A stretch of DNA of 47,554 nt from Mycoplasmatota bacterium (GTDB taxonomy: Bacteria; Bacillota_I; Bacilli_A; RF39; UBA660). The notes under the pieces were generated by a model. The model was not told the origin of the DNA, did not search any database, and saw nothing but the letters and a program-made list of their open reading frames with translations. How positions within the stretch are numbered: the first letter of the stretch is position 1; each line of letters begins with the position of its first letter. The position numbers and the translations under genes are program-made. Positions 9,950 through 17,714 of the stretch are shown one piece after another. Location of the stretch: positions 1 through 47,554 of the forward strand of contig JALFKQ010000025.1 of the NCBI GenBank assembly GCA_022774645.1. The letters are read 5' to 3'.

Positions 9950-11117
9950 ACTCGTTCATTTCAGTTCCCTCTGGTTTTAATATTTCTACTTTTTTGGGTT
10001 CTTCTTTAATTATAATTTCATCTTCCTTAGTATTTTGTGATGTTATAAACAAAGGATCCTTTGGTATATCTTTTTCTTCTATAACATTTGGTACTTCATG
10101 AGGAAGAGTGTATTCATAAGAAGTTGGGGCCACTACTTGTTCCTTTGTTTCTACCATTTCAACTTCAGGTATTTCAGTACCTTTTCCTCTATCAATAAAT
10201 CCACCCATTGCATCTATTTCGGCTGCAATACTTGGATCATAATCTGTATGTATTGGTTTCTCTTCAATTACTGTTTCAATTTTTTCTTTTTTCTTTTTAT
10301 TAATCATTATCAACAATATAATTATGATAATTGCTAATAATAAAGATCCACCACCTAATAAATATATATTAGTCATATTTAATATTTCAAAACTACAATT
10401 AATATCATTAACACCTTCATTTGTAAGTGTCCATGTTAATTTTTTACCATCATTACTTTTTAATGTTTCGTTAGATTCAGTAGCCGAAACTGGAAGCATT
10501 ATTGTAAAGTTATATTCCATTTCATTTTCTAGTTTTTTAATGTTATCTTCATATTCTTTTAACTTTTGTTCGTAGTCTGGAACTAATTGTATACAATTAT
10601 TTGTATCTTCACTTCCACTATTCGTAACAACTGACATACAATTTGTATATTCCAAATTATCAGTAATTTCAAAAGGATTTACACTTTTGTATGCATTTAA
10701 TAAATCTTCTGTTTTAGTTTTCTCAAAAGTAAATTCTATTTTATATTTATTCTTAAAAAAGCCCTTTTCAACTTGTATAAGATTTTTATCATTAAATTCT
10801 TTTGTTAAATAACTACTCATTTCAATTTTATCCGATTTATCAGTTGATATATTTTTAAGTTCATATTCTTTTTTACCATGAACTCCTGTATATCCATTTT
10901 CTTTTTTAACATCAACTTTTAAACCATCTCTGCCATAATTATCAGATGAAGTGAATGTATTTAATATTTCTTCTCCAAATCCATCATTCATTAGGTTAGT
11001 CATTTCTATACTAACCTTATCATTTTTATCTATATTTAAAATTGTATCTGTTTTAACAAATCCACATGAAAATGTAAAAATTGTTAATGATACACATATA
11101 CTTAATAATTTTTTCAT
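9948..11117 (-). CDS. LppM-like lipoprotein with membrane anchor and acidic cytosolic tail
   Basis: The N-terminus is a signal peptide ending in TFSCG, a weak lipobox with Cys18. It is followed by VKTDTILNIDKNDKVSIEM, the opening strand pattern of LppM-type domains. Residues about 165-200 form a short coiled coil. A single strong membrane helix spans about 251-272, then KKKKEK, then roughly 115 mostly acidic residues rich in Glu and Pro. If the Cys is lipidated the protein would be anchored at both ends of its outer domain, with a cytosolic tail that could bind a partner. GGGAAGATG precedes the ATG. Function is unknown; LppM in mycobacteria affects envelope lipids, but that is only family context. 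Confidence 0.6.
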   Translation of the reverse strand: MKKLLSICVSLTIFTFSCGFVKTDTILNIDKNDKVSIEMTNLMNDGFGEEILNTFTSSDNYGRDGLKVDVKKENGYTGVHGKKEYELKNISTDKSDKIEMSSYLTKEFNDKNLIQVEKGFFKNKYKIEFTFEKTKTEDLLNAYKSVNPFEITDNLEYTNCMSVVTNSGSEDTNNCIQLVPDYEQKLKEYEDNIKKLENEMEYNFTIMLPVSATESNETLKSNDGKKLTWTLTNEGVNDINCSFEILNMTNIYLLGGGSLLLAIIIIILLIMINKKKKEKIETVIEEKPIHTDYDPSIAAEIDAMGGFIDRGKGTEIPEVEMVETKEQVVAPTSYEYTLPHEVPNVIEEKDIPKDPLFITSQNTKEDEIIIKEEPKKVEILKPEGTEMNE

Positions 11118-11181
11118 TTACATCTTCCCTTTTATACTTATATACTTAAAGTATAACACATTAATCAATATTTGATATATA

Positions 11182-11218
11182 AAAATAAACATTTATGTGT
11201 AAAATTACATAAATGTTT
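11182..11218 (-). terminator. Intrinsic terminator after the BspA-like gene
   Basis: A perfect 12-bp stem (11187-11198 with 11207-11218, eight-base loop) is followed on the minus strand by ATTTTTA. Its sequence is nearly the same as the hairpin at 12510-12543. Confidence 0.75.
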
Positions 11219-11225
11219 ACTATAA

Positions 11226-12461
11226 TTATCTTGCTGTAAAGTATCCTGGACTACTTGTTCCTCCATCTATTCTTGCATATGTTTTATCTATATATGAACT
11301 ATTATATTTAGTACCTTTTTCTCCGACTAAATTAATACAGCCCTCGAACATATAATCACTAGTTGTAACTTTATTAACATTAAATTTATCACCAACATAT
11401 ATCGTTTTAAGCAAATCAGAACCATAAAACATACCGGCCATATCAGTTACATTTTTAGTGTTAAAATTATCTAAATTTAATATGATAACTTTACTCATTT
11501 TAAACATTTGATTCATATCTGTGACATTATTTGTATTAAATGTATTTAAGCCTTTTATTTCTGTTGCTTGGCTGTTATAGAACATAGTTCCCATATTAAT
11601 TACATTACTTGTATTAAACGAATACAAATCTATGCTTGTTGCTTTACTATTACTAAACATATTACTTGTTGAAACAACAGGTTTATTATTAATGTAAGTA
11701 CAGATTTTACTTGTTGCCGCTTCTGTACTACCTATATTGGTAAGTGATACTCCCCACCCTTCAAAAGACATATTACTCCATTCTAAATTAATTAAAGATG
11801 ATCTTTGTTGCATATATCTATAAGTATATTGACCATTAATATATTCTGCTCCTTGTACTAGTTCTCCATCATATGTACAATAAACAGGTTCTGGGGACGG
11901 ATCTATGTACCCTTCTAAATCTATCTTTCCTGTAAATGATTTATTTAAATTTTCACTTTGATTATATGTTCTATTTAAAAATGTTATAGTTACACTGTAG
12001 ACTTGTGTTACTCCTACTTCTATTTCAATATCTCTTCTTATATCTTTTGAGATACTTGTTTCTGTAGTTGGTACAGCTTTATAAAATGAATCACAAGTTC
12101 CATATTCTTCTTGATTAGATTTACCATAATTTTTATAACTCTTGCATTTCATATCTAAGTGTAAATCATAATTATTTATTGTATTTATTAAATCTTTCCA
12201 TACGATATTATAGCTTACAGTTTTAGTACCTATATTTTCAACAGTAAATGTTCTTTCTATTTTATCTCCTGGAATTGCATTATTAAGCGACATAGTAGCG
12301 GCATCAGTATATCTTAATTTTAATCCTGCAGTATCTAGAGTAATATACTTTCCTTCACCACTAACACCAGTATTAAAATAAGCATACGAAAAACCTATAA
12401 CACCTAATATTGTTAAAAGTATAATAGTTAAAATTGTCATCTTTGTTATATTGTCTTTCAT
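11226..12461 (-). CDS. BspA-like (DUF285) surface protein with SipW-type signal
   Basis: Residues 1-27 form a signal of the SipW/TasA/camelysin kind, with a hydrophobic run ending in GFSYAYFNTG; cleavage is expected after SYA. The next 150 residues resemble TasA-like beta domains (IPGDKIERTFTVENIG). Residues about 255-370 contain DUF285 repeats of the form NTSNVINMGTMFYNS and NTKNVTDMAGMFYGS, the Mycoplasma/BspA lipoprotein repeat used in adhesion and surface display. It ends in GTSSPGYFTAR. There is no LPxTG or C-terminal anchor, so it is probably secreted or assembled into fibres. No Shine-Dalgarno site is visible; the -10 box sits so close to the ATG that the message may be leaderless. Confidence 0.8.
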   Translation of the reverse strand: MKDNITKMTILTIILLTILGVIGFSYAYFNTGVSGEGKYITLDTAGLKLRYTDAATMSLNNAIPGDKIERTFTVENIGTKTVSYNIVWKDLINTINNYDLHLDMKCKSYKNYGKSNQEEYGTCDSFYKAVPTTETSISKDIRRDIEIEVGVTQVYSVTITFLNRTYNQSENLNKSFTGKIDLEGYIDPSPEPVYCTYDGELVQGAEYINGQYTYRYMQQRSSLINLEWSNMSFEGWGVSLTNIGSTEAATSKICTYINNKPVVSTSNMFSNSKATSIDLYSFNTSNVINMGTMFYNSQATEIKGLNTFNTNNVTDMNQMFKMSKVIILNLDNFNTKNVTDMAGMFYGSDLLKTIYVGDKFNVNKVTTSDYMFEGCINLVGEKGTKYNSSYIDKTYARIDGGTSSPGYFTAR

Positions 12462-12468
12462 ATTATTT

Positions 12469-12477
12469 ATTTTATCA
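12469..12477 (-). promoter_or_regulatory. Extended -10 placing transcription start at the BspA-like ATG
   Basis: TGATAAAAT (hexamer 12469-12474) lies with its downstream edge 8 bases from the A of the ATG at 12461. The predicted start of transcription is at or one base before the start codon. Confidence 0.5.
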
Positions 12478-12506
12478 CATTTATTATTGTAATAAAATAG
12501 TATAAT

Positions 12507-12543
12507 TTAAAAAACATTTATATAAAACTACATAAATGTTTTT
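12507..12543 (-). terminator. Intrinsic terminator after the 145-residue helical protein gene
   Basis: A 12-bp stem (12510-12521 with 12532-12543) is followed on the minus strand by a T-rich tract. It includes the last codons of the gene that ends at 12528. Confidence 0.7.
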
Positions 12544-12965
12544 AATATTTCTATTTCTTTTTGTTGAAATTTTAATAAATTTTTAGCTAGTTTAATTGTA
12601 CTATTTGGAACAATATCTTTATAACTTTTTATTTTTGTTTCCATTTCTACTATTCCCATAGTAAATCCTTCTGTTAGCATACTAGCAATAGCAGCATCAC
12701 TGTTATCCTTTATGGTTTCCATCATAATGCCCATACTACTACTCATTTTTGTCATTATACTAGTAGTTGGTAACTCTAACTTTGATTTTAATATTAATTT
12801 TTCGCTTTTCTTTTTATAAGACTCATATTCTTTTAGTTCATCTTCTAATACTTTTTTAATTTTATTATCTTTATTTTTTAAATTTGTTAATAATTTGTTA
12901 GTACTATACTCTCCCATATATGCAGTATTATAAATATGCATTAATAATTCATTTTTTTCTTTCAT
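12528..12965 (-). CDS. Small all-helical cytosolic protein, unknown function
   Basis: The 145-residue product is predicted almost entirely helical and charged, with no signal peptide. Its pattern (LLMHIYNTAYMGEYSTNKLL, then a second long amphipathic stretch and a Met-rich turn TKMSSSMGIMMETI) recalls four-helix ferritin-like bundles, but I see no convincing di-metal ExxH pairs. I do not recognise the family. I start it at 12965, where GGTGA lies 5 bases upstream; the ATG at 12977 lies in front of that site and has none of its own. It is followed by its own terminator and divergent from gmk. Confidence 0.55.
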   Translation of the reverse strand: MKEKNELLMHIYNTAYMGEYSTNKLLTNLKNKDNKIKKVLEDELKEYESYKKKSEKLILKSKLELPTTSIMTKMSSSMGIMMETIKDNSDAAIASMLTEGFTMGIVEMETKIKSYKDIVPNSTIKLAKNLLKFQQKEIEILKTFM

Positions 12966-13020
12966 TTTATTCACCATTAATATTTTTTACTATATTATTC
13001 ATTTTATTCAATTAATTTGA

Positions 13021-13026
13021 TAGAAT
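13021..13026 (+). promoter_or_regulatory. -10 box of gmk
   Basis: TAGAAT preceded by TGA forms an extended -10 upstream of gmk. A weak -35 (TTCATT) is at 12998-13003. The resulting leader carries AGAGG ahead of the ATG at 13045. Confidence 0.45.
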
Positions 13027-13044
13027 ATTTTAAAGAGGTAATTT

Positions 13045-13701
13045 ATGATAAAAGAAAATAATCAAGGTATTTTAGTTGTTGTATCAGGTCCTTCTGGATG
13101 TGGTAAGAGTTCAATTGATCAACTACTTATTAAAACAAGAAAAAATATAACAATGTCAATTTCTGACACTACTAGAAAAATTAGAGGTGAGGAAAAGGAT
13201 GGCATTGACTATAATTTTATATCAAAAGAAAAATTTTTAGAAAACATAGAAAATGATAAATATTTAGAATATGCCACTGTTCATTCTCATTATTATGGAA
13301 CACCAAAGAAAAATATTGATAAATTTCTTAAAGATGGTATTGATGTTATATTAGAAATCGATATTGAAGGTGCTAGAAAGGTTAAAGAGAAATGTCCTAA
13401 TGCTGTATTTATATTTATTATGCCACCATCAATGGAAATATTAAAAGAAAGACTTGTTAATAGAAAAACTGAATCAAAAGAACAACTAGTTGAAAGATTC
13501 AAAAATGCTTATAAAGAAATTAATGAAGTTACTAAATATAATTATGTTATAGTTAATGATGACTTAAATGAATCATTATTAAAAATGAATAGTATTCTTG
13601 AATGTGAAAGATGCAGAGTTGATAGAATCGAAGATGTATATTTAGGTAACCAAGAAGAAATGATTCACGAATTATTAGTTGATTTTGATAATAAAAACTA
13701 G
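13045..13701 (+). CDS. gmk: Guanylate kinase
   Basis: Guanylate kinase phosphorylates GMP to GDP with ATP, an essential step in nucleotide supply. The P-loop is GPSGCGKSS (residues 15-23). TTRKIRGEEKDGIDYNFIS is the GMP-binding segment with its Arg, Glu and Tyr contacts. YATVHSHYYGTP and ILEIDIEGARKVK follow, then the lid RLVNRKTESKEQLVERF. The length of 218 residues is normal. AGAGG lies about 7 bases upstream of the ATG. It is monocistronic here, whereas in many Firmicutes gmk is next to rpoZ and priA, so the usual neighbourhood has been broken up. Confidence 0.96.
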   Translation: MIKENNQGILVVVSGPSGCGKSSIDQLLIKTRKNITMSISDTTRKIRGEEKDGIDYNFISKEKFLENIENDKYLEYATVHSHYYGTPKKNIDKFLKDGIDVILEIDIEGARKVKEKCPNAVFIFIMPPSMEILKERLVNRKTESKEQLVERFKNAYKEINEVTKYNYVIVNDDLNESLLKMNSILECERCRVDRIEDVYLGNQEEMIHELLVDFDNKN

Positions 13702-13721
13702 TTATTTAAAATAACTAGTTT
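13695..13721. terminator. Bidirectional terminator between gmk and the transglutaminase-like gene
   Basis: Perfect 12-bp stem (13695-13706 with 13710-13721) with a three-base loop. It covers both stop codons of the convergent genes, leaving no spare sequence. Confidence 0.8.
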
Positions 13722-14650
13722 TATAATGTTTTACTTTCTTCTAAATCATCATATATGGATTGACTTCTTGTTTGCCAGCCACTATTTAGTAATGCCTTAA
13801 CATTTTCTTTCGAAGTTTTCATTAATCCTAAATTAGGTGAATAAATATACCAAAGACCATCATCAACAAAATTAAATACTGTTGCTAACTGCATTCTATC
13901 TTCTCTTTGTTGAGTTAAGTTGTATTCTTTGAATCTAGATTTTAATACTTCAATGAATAGCTTTTCTAAATATAACTTACCTTCGTGTGAACCTCTAAAT
14001 TTTGGTATTAATGAATTTAATTCTTTTATCTTATATTCTAATATTTCTTCTTCTGTCATATTAGTATAATCTGTATTATTTAATCTGCTTTTTAAATCAT
14101 TTATTTTTTTATCTGTATATTCTCCATTTTTTATAAGTCCATATTTTTTATCAATTGGTTCACACTCTATCAGTGGCAAAATATCATATTCTCCATTAGG
14201 CGAAGTATATCCGAAGTGTTTAGTTTGGCATCCACTTTGTATCAAATATAAATCTAATGTCAAATCTAAAACATATTTCTCTCCGCTACTAAATTCTACT
14301 TCATTGGCTCTATGGGCTGCTCCATAAATGCCTCTAAAATCCCCAGGACATTCGATGGTTTTTGATTTGCATTCACCGCCTAAACTATTTAATACAATAT
14401 CCATTATTTGTGATATTTGTACACAAGTTTGAAATGAGCCAATATAATTATCTTCAAATGTTAACTTTTTAGATACTTCCTCTGGAAATGAAGCCACCCT
14501 ATAATCATAACTAAAAAGTTCTCCAAGCTTAATGTAAAGCCATCTTACTTTGTCAAGTGTTGGAACATTTTCAGGTATATTAAACAAAATCAAATTAATA
14601 TCTGACACTATATTACTATCATTAATATCTTTTATATTTACTTTTTCCAT
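13721..14650 (-). CDS. Transglutaminase-like cysteine protein, cytosolic
   Basis: The 309-residue product has no signal or membrane segment. It shows the spacing of a transglutaminase/papain-like triad: Cys76 in GSFQTCVQISQIMDIVLNSLG, His113 in AAHRANEVEF and Asp129 in EKYVLDLTLDL, which matches the family pattern C...HxxxEV...D.T. A charged helical region (about 190-240) and a C-terminal domain with GLWYIYSPNLGLMKTS follow. It could be a peptidase, amidase or crosslinking enzyme, and the family cannot be narrowed further by eye. There is no Shine-Dalgarno site. A near-consensus promoter ends 6 bases before the ATG, so the mRNA is probably leaderless. Confidence 0.5.
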   Translation of the reverse strand: MEKVNIKDINDSNIVSDINLILFNIPENVPTLDKVRWLYIKLGELFSYDYRVASFPEEVSKKLTFEDNYIGSFQTCVQISQIMDIVLNSLGGECKSKTIECPGDFRGIYGAAHRANEVEFSSGEKYVLDLTLDLYLIQSGCQTKHFGYTSPNGEYDILPLIECEPIDKKYGLIKNGEYTDKKINDLKSRLNNTDYTNMTEEEILEYKIKELNSLIPKFRGSHEGKLYLEKLFIEVLKSRFKEYNLTQQREDRMQLATVFNFVDDGLWYIYSPNLGLMKTSKENVKALLNSGWQTRSQSIYDDLEESKTL

Positions 14651-14656
14651 AATATT

Positions 14657-14697
14657 ATTTTACAATACTAAATATATTTTTTCAATTATGATATAAT
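14657..14697. promoter_or_regulatory. Overlapping divergent promoters giving two leaderless mRNAs
   Basis: Minus strand: TTGAAA (14680-14685), a 17-base spacer, TAAAAT (14657-14662), then 6 bases to the ATG at 14650. Plus strand: TGATATAAT with hexamer 14692-14697, then 6 bases to the ATG at 14704. Neither gene has a ribosome-binding site. Confidence 0.65.
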
Positions 14698-14703
14698 TAT
14701 GTT

Positions 14704-15882
14704 ATGAAAAAAAATTTGTTAATAATTTGTTTATTGTTTTTAATGTGCGGGTGCAACAAAAAAGAAAAAGAGATTACTTCAAGTAATGAAATTACTGCAA
14801 AAGATAATCTTACTTTTGAGTATGCTGAAAAGATTAAATTATATGATTTAGTTAATAGTGATAGAGGTATAACAGATAACAATGATTATATTGACACATA
14901 TAAACTTGGTAATAATGAAATAACTATTAATTATACTAATTCAAAGAATGAAGAAGATAAAGTTAAAGTAACATACAATGTAGTAGATTCTACTAAACCA
15001 ATAATACTATTATCTTCATCTATCACTGCTTATAAAGGAAAAGATATCAATCTTGTTAATAGTGGTATATGTGCTGATAATTATGATAAGAAACCTAACT
15101 GCTATGTTGAAGGAGAATATGATATAAACAAAGTTGGAAAGTATGATTTAAAATATGTTGCTGTTGACTCTAACAACAATAAAAATGAAAAGAAGTTTAC
15201 TTTAAATGTAAAAGAAAAAAAGAAAACTACTACTAGTAATAATTCTCATCCTAAGAAAAAATACTTAATTGAAGATTTAATAAAAGAACATAAAAATGAC
15301 AACACTATGATTGGAATAGATGTTTCTTCATGGCAAAGTGACATTGATTTTAAAAAGGTAAAAGACTCTGGTGTAGAATTTGTAATTATAAGAATTGGTT
15401 TTGGTCATAAAAAAGGAGAAATTATTTATGATAATAGATTTTCTGAGTATTTAAAATCTGCTAAAGAAAATGGTTTAAGAGTTGGTTTATATTTTTATTC
15501 TTATGCTAAAAATGTTAAAGAATCAAGTGAACAAGCTAAATGGATTATAGAAGCTCTTAATGGAGAAAGTTTAGATTTACCTATCGCATTTGATTGGGAA
15601 ATATTTGGTGGATTTAACAATTATAATTTAAGTTTAACTGATTTAAATTTAATTGGTGAAGCTTTTATAAAAAAAATAAATTCTGCTGGATATGAAGGTA
15701 TGCTTTATAGTAGTAAATATTATTTAGAAAATATGTGGAATTTAAATGAATATAAAACTTGGTTAGCTCATTATATTGATAAAACTAACTATAAAGGTGA
15801 GTATTATATATGGCAGCTTTCTAATACCGGTAAAGTTAATGGTATTAAAGGTGATGTTGACTTAGATATTTTATACAAATAG
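14704..15882 (+). CDS. GH25 lysozyme lipoprotein
   Basis: A short lipoprotein signal ends at Cys17 (LFLMCGCNKK). Residues about 30-175 hold an immunoglobulin-like domain of the DUF5011/HYR type, with VDSTKPIILL and GKYDLKYVAVDSNNNKNEK. A Lys/Thr-rich linker leads to a glycoside hydrolase family 25 domain (about 200-392) that begins GIDVSSWQSDIDFKKVK and includes VIIRIGFG. The catalytic pair is visible as Asp206 and, in FDWE, Asp297 with Glu299. GH25 enzymes cleave the beta-1,4 bond between MurNAc and GlcNAc, so this is a membrane-tethered cell-wall hydrolase. The start codon lies 6 bases after the -10 box with no Shine-Dalgarno site. Confidence 0.9.
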   Translation: MKKNLLIICLLFLMCGCNKKEKEITSSNEITAKDNLTFEYAEKIKLYDLVNSDRGITDNNDYIDTYKLGNNEITINYTNSKNEEDKVKVTYNVVDSTKPIILLSSSITAYKGKDINLVNSGICADNYDKKPNCYVEGEYDINKVGKYDLKYVAVDSNNNKNEKKFTLNVKEKKKTTTSNNSHPKKKYLIEDLIKEHKNDNTMIGIDVSSWQSDIDFKKVKDSGVEFVIIRIGFGHKKGEIIYDNRFSEYLKSAKENGLRVGLYFYSYAKNVKESSEQAKWIIEALNGESLDLPIAFDWEIFGGFNNYNLSLTDLNLIGEAFIKKINSAGYEGMLYSSKYYLENMWNLNEYKTWLAHYIDKTNYKGEYYIWQLSNTGKVNGIKGDVDLDILYK

Positions 15883-15887
15883 AAATT

Positions 15888-15922
15888 AAAATACATTCAT
15901 TTTTTAGTGAATGTATTTTTTA
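15888..15922 (+). terminator. Intrinsic terminator after the GH25 gene
   Basis: A 12-bp stem (15888-15899 with 15908-15919) ends in a T run. The following 140 bases, to 16062, are AT-rich and hold no gene, RNA or repeat that I can support. Confidence 0.8.
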
Positions 15923-16062
15923 TAGAATAATATTTTTATATAAATTAATTCTCAATAACTCTGTTTTCTACATTACATTGTGTTTTTATTAAAATTATCA
16001 CAATATTTTCCATTTTATTGTATGTTTTTTTAATTTTTATACAATCTATTGTTACTACAAAT

Positions 16063-16086
16063 AAAAAGAGTATTGCTACTCTTTTT
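16063..16086 (-). terminator. Intrinsic terminator after the pyrophosphatase gene
   Basis: Perfect 10-bp stem (16063-16072 with 16077-16086) with loop TTGC. On the minus strand the stem itself ends in T residues. It overlaps the stop codon at 16076-16078. Confidence 0.75.
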
Positions 16087-17704
16087 CTATTGTATCCATT
16101 AAGTATGGAGCTATTTGCATTTTTCTTGATAAAATATCTTTTAATGCTACACCCTCATATACTTCTTTTAAATCAAAACTATTTTTTATTATTTCTTTTG
16201 CAGCTGTATTATAAATGCAATAAGATTGATTTTCAAATATATCTGTGATGAATAGTGTAACAACTCTCATATTTTCAGTTGTTGAAACTTCATCTAAATA
16301 TTTAACAATACTATTCATTTTCTTTTCTATTAAGTCTAAATCTGATGTTAATAATTGTCCTATTCCTATTACAGAATCTTTTACTTTATATGTTTTAAAG
16401 TCTTTATGAAGCATTGCATAATTAGTAAGACCTTTTATACTCATACCTTGTTTTAATAATTCTGTACCGTATTTTTTATATTTTATTTTAGCTGTTTTAG
16501 ATAATTCTGTTAATGCATCAATATCTCTTATTGTTGTTGTAGGAGAAGTAAGTAACAATGTATCTGATATTATAGCGGAAGCCATAAGTCCAGCTATATC
16601 TCTTGGCACTTTTACATTATTTTCTTTATATAAATCATAAATAATAGTATTTACACTACCTACTCCTGCATTTCTAAAATTAATTGGCCTTTTAGTATTA
16701 ATGTCACCAATATTATGATGATCTATTACTTCTAATATTTCAGCTTCTTCAAGTCCATCTACACTTTGAGATGAGTTATTGTGGTCAACTAATATTACTT
16801 GTTTTTTATCTACATCATTAGTATCTGTTAATGTAAGAAGACCTTTACATTCATTTTTGTTATTTAATATTGGATAATTTGTATGTTTAAGTTTTTTAGT
16901 AGCTTCCATAAAACCACTTAAATAATCAAGTTCATTAAATGTTACTGATTCTTCTTTTCTTAAAATATCTTTTATGTAATTTGAAAATGATATTGTTTTT
17001 CCAACTTCATAAGAAGATAATGGTGTTCTAATAATATTGATTTTATTTTTTCTAGCTTCTTTTAGTAAATCTGGACTAATATCTACTGATTGTATTAATA
17101 TTATTAATTTTACTTTACTTTTAATTGCATATTCTAATATAGTTTTTCTATCTCCGACTACTACTATGTATGTATCATCTAGATCTACTTTTTCTAAGAA
17201 TGTTTCTTTTGCATATGTAGCTACTAAAACATTTCCAGTTATTTCTTTATCAAATTTTAATATTTTTTCACCATCTAATGTATTTATTAAGTTTCCATAT
17301 GATGTATTTATTTTATGAAAATCACCAGATATTATTTCTTTAGCAACTTCTTTTAGAGATACATATCCATAGTATTTATTTTTACTTTCTACTACTGGAA
17401 TACCTGTAAGAGAATATTTATTCATATAATCAAATGCATCTTTAATCGGCACATTTTTATCTATAAAACAATTTTTATGATATGCTACATCTTTTATTTG
17501 AAGTTTAACATCATTAAGATGATATGGTTCTTTAACTTTAAAGTATTCTAGAGCATATTTAGTTTCACTATTTAAGTTTCCAAGTGTCGATGGAACTGTA
17601 TTCATTCCTAGTTTATTTTTTAAGTAAGATAATGCTATTGCTCCACATATTGAATCTGTATCTGGATTCTTATGTCCAAATACATAAGTTAATTTCCCAT
17701 TCAT
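16076..17704 (-). CDS. ppaC: Mn-dependent inorganic pyrophosphatase with CBS and DRTGG domains
   Basis: This family II (DHH) pyrophosphatase splits PPi to drive biosynthesis. The N-terminal active-site motif is GHKNPDTDSICGA (residues 10-22). Two CBS-type segments (about 70-125 and 250-295, with LTGIPVVESKNKYYGYVS) flank a DRTGG-like insert (about 130-245). The DHH motif VIDHHNIGD and the C-terminal DHHA2 domain follow, including SPTTTIRDIDALTEL. This 542-residue build is the CBS-PPase class, which other members regulate by AMP, ADP and diadenosine polyphosphates. AGGAG precedes the ATG. It lies 10 bases behind the DUF362 gene and is probably cotranscribed with it. Confidence 0.93.
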   Translation of the reverse strand: MNGKLTYVFGHKNPDTDSICGAIALSYLKNKLGMNTVPSTLGNLNSETKYALEYFKVKEPYHLNDVKLQIKDVAYHKNCFIDKNVPIKDAFDYMNKYSLTGIPVVESKNKYYGYVSLKEVAKEIISGDFHKINTSYGNLINTLDGEKILKFDKEITGNVLVATYAKETFLEKVDLDDTYIVVVGDRKTILEYAIKSKVKLIILIQSVDISPDLLKEARKNKINIIRTPLSSYEVGKTISFSNYIKDILRKEESVTFNELDYLSGFMEATKKLKHTNYPILNNKNECKGLLTLTDTNDVDKKQVILVDHNNSSQSVDGLEEAEILEVIDHHNIGDINTKRPINFRNAGVGSVNTIIYDLYKENNVKVPRDIAGLMASAIISDTLLLTSPTTTIRDIDALTELSKTAKIKYKKYGTELLKQGMSIKGLTNYAMLHKDFKTYKVKDSVIGIGQLLTSDLDLIEKKMNSIVKYLDEVSTTENMRVVTLFITDIFENQSYCIYNTAAKEIIKNSFDLKEVYEGVALKDILSRKMQIAPYLMDTIEKE

Positions 17705-17714
17705 ATTAATTCTC

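Noticed and set aside
16018-16248. 76-residue plus-strand ORF partly in the 15883-16075 gap
   Set aside because: Mostly antisense to the pyrophosphatase and interrupted by its terminator hairpin; no ribosome-binding site.
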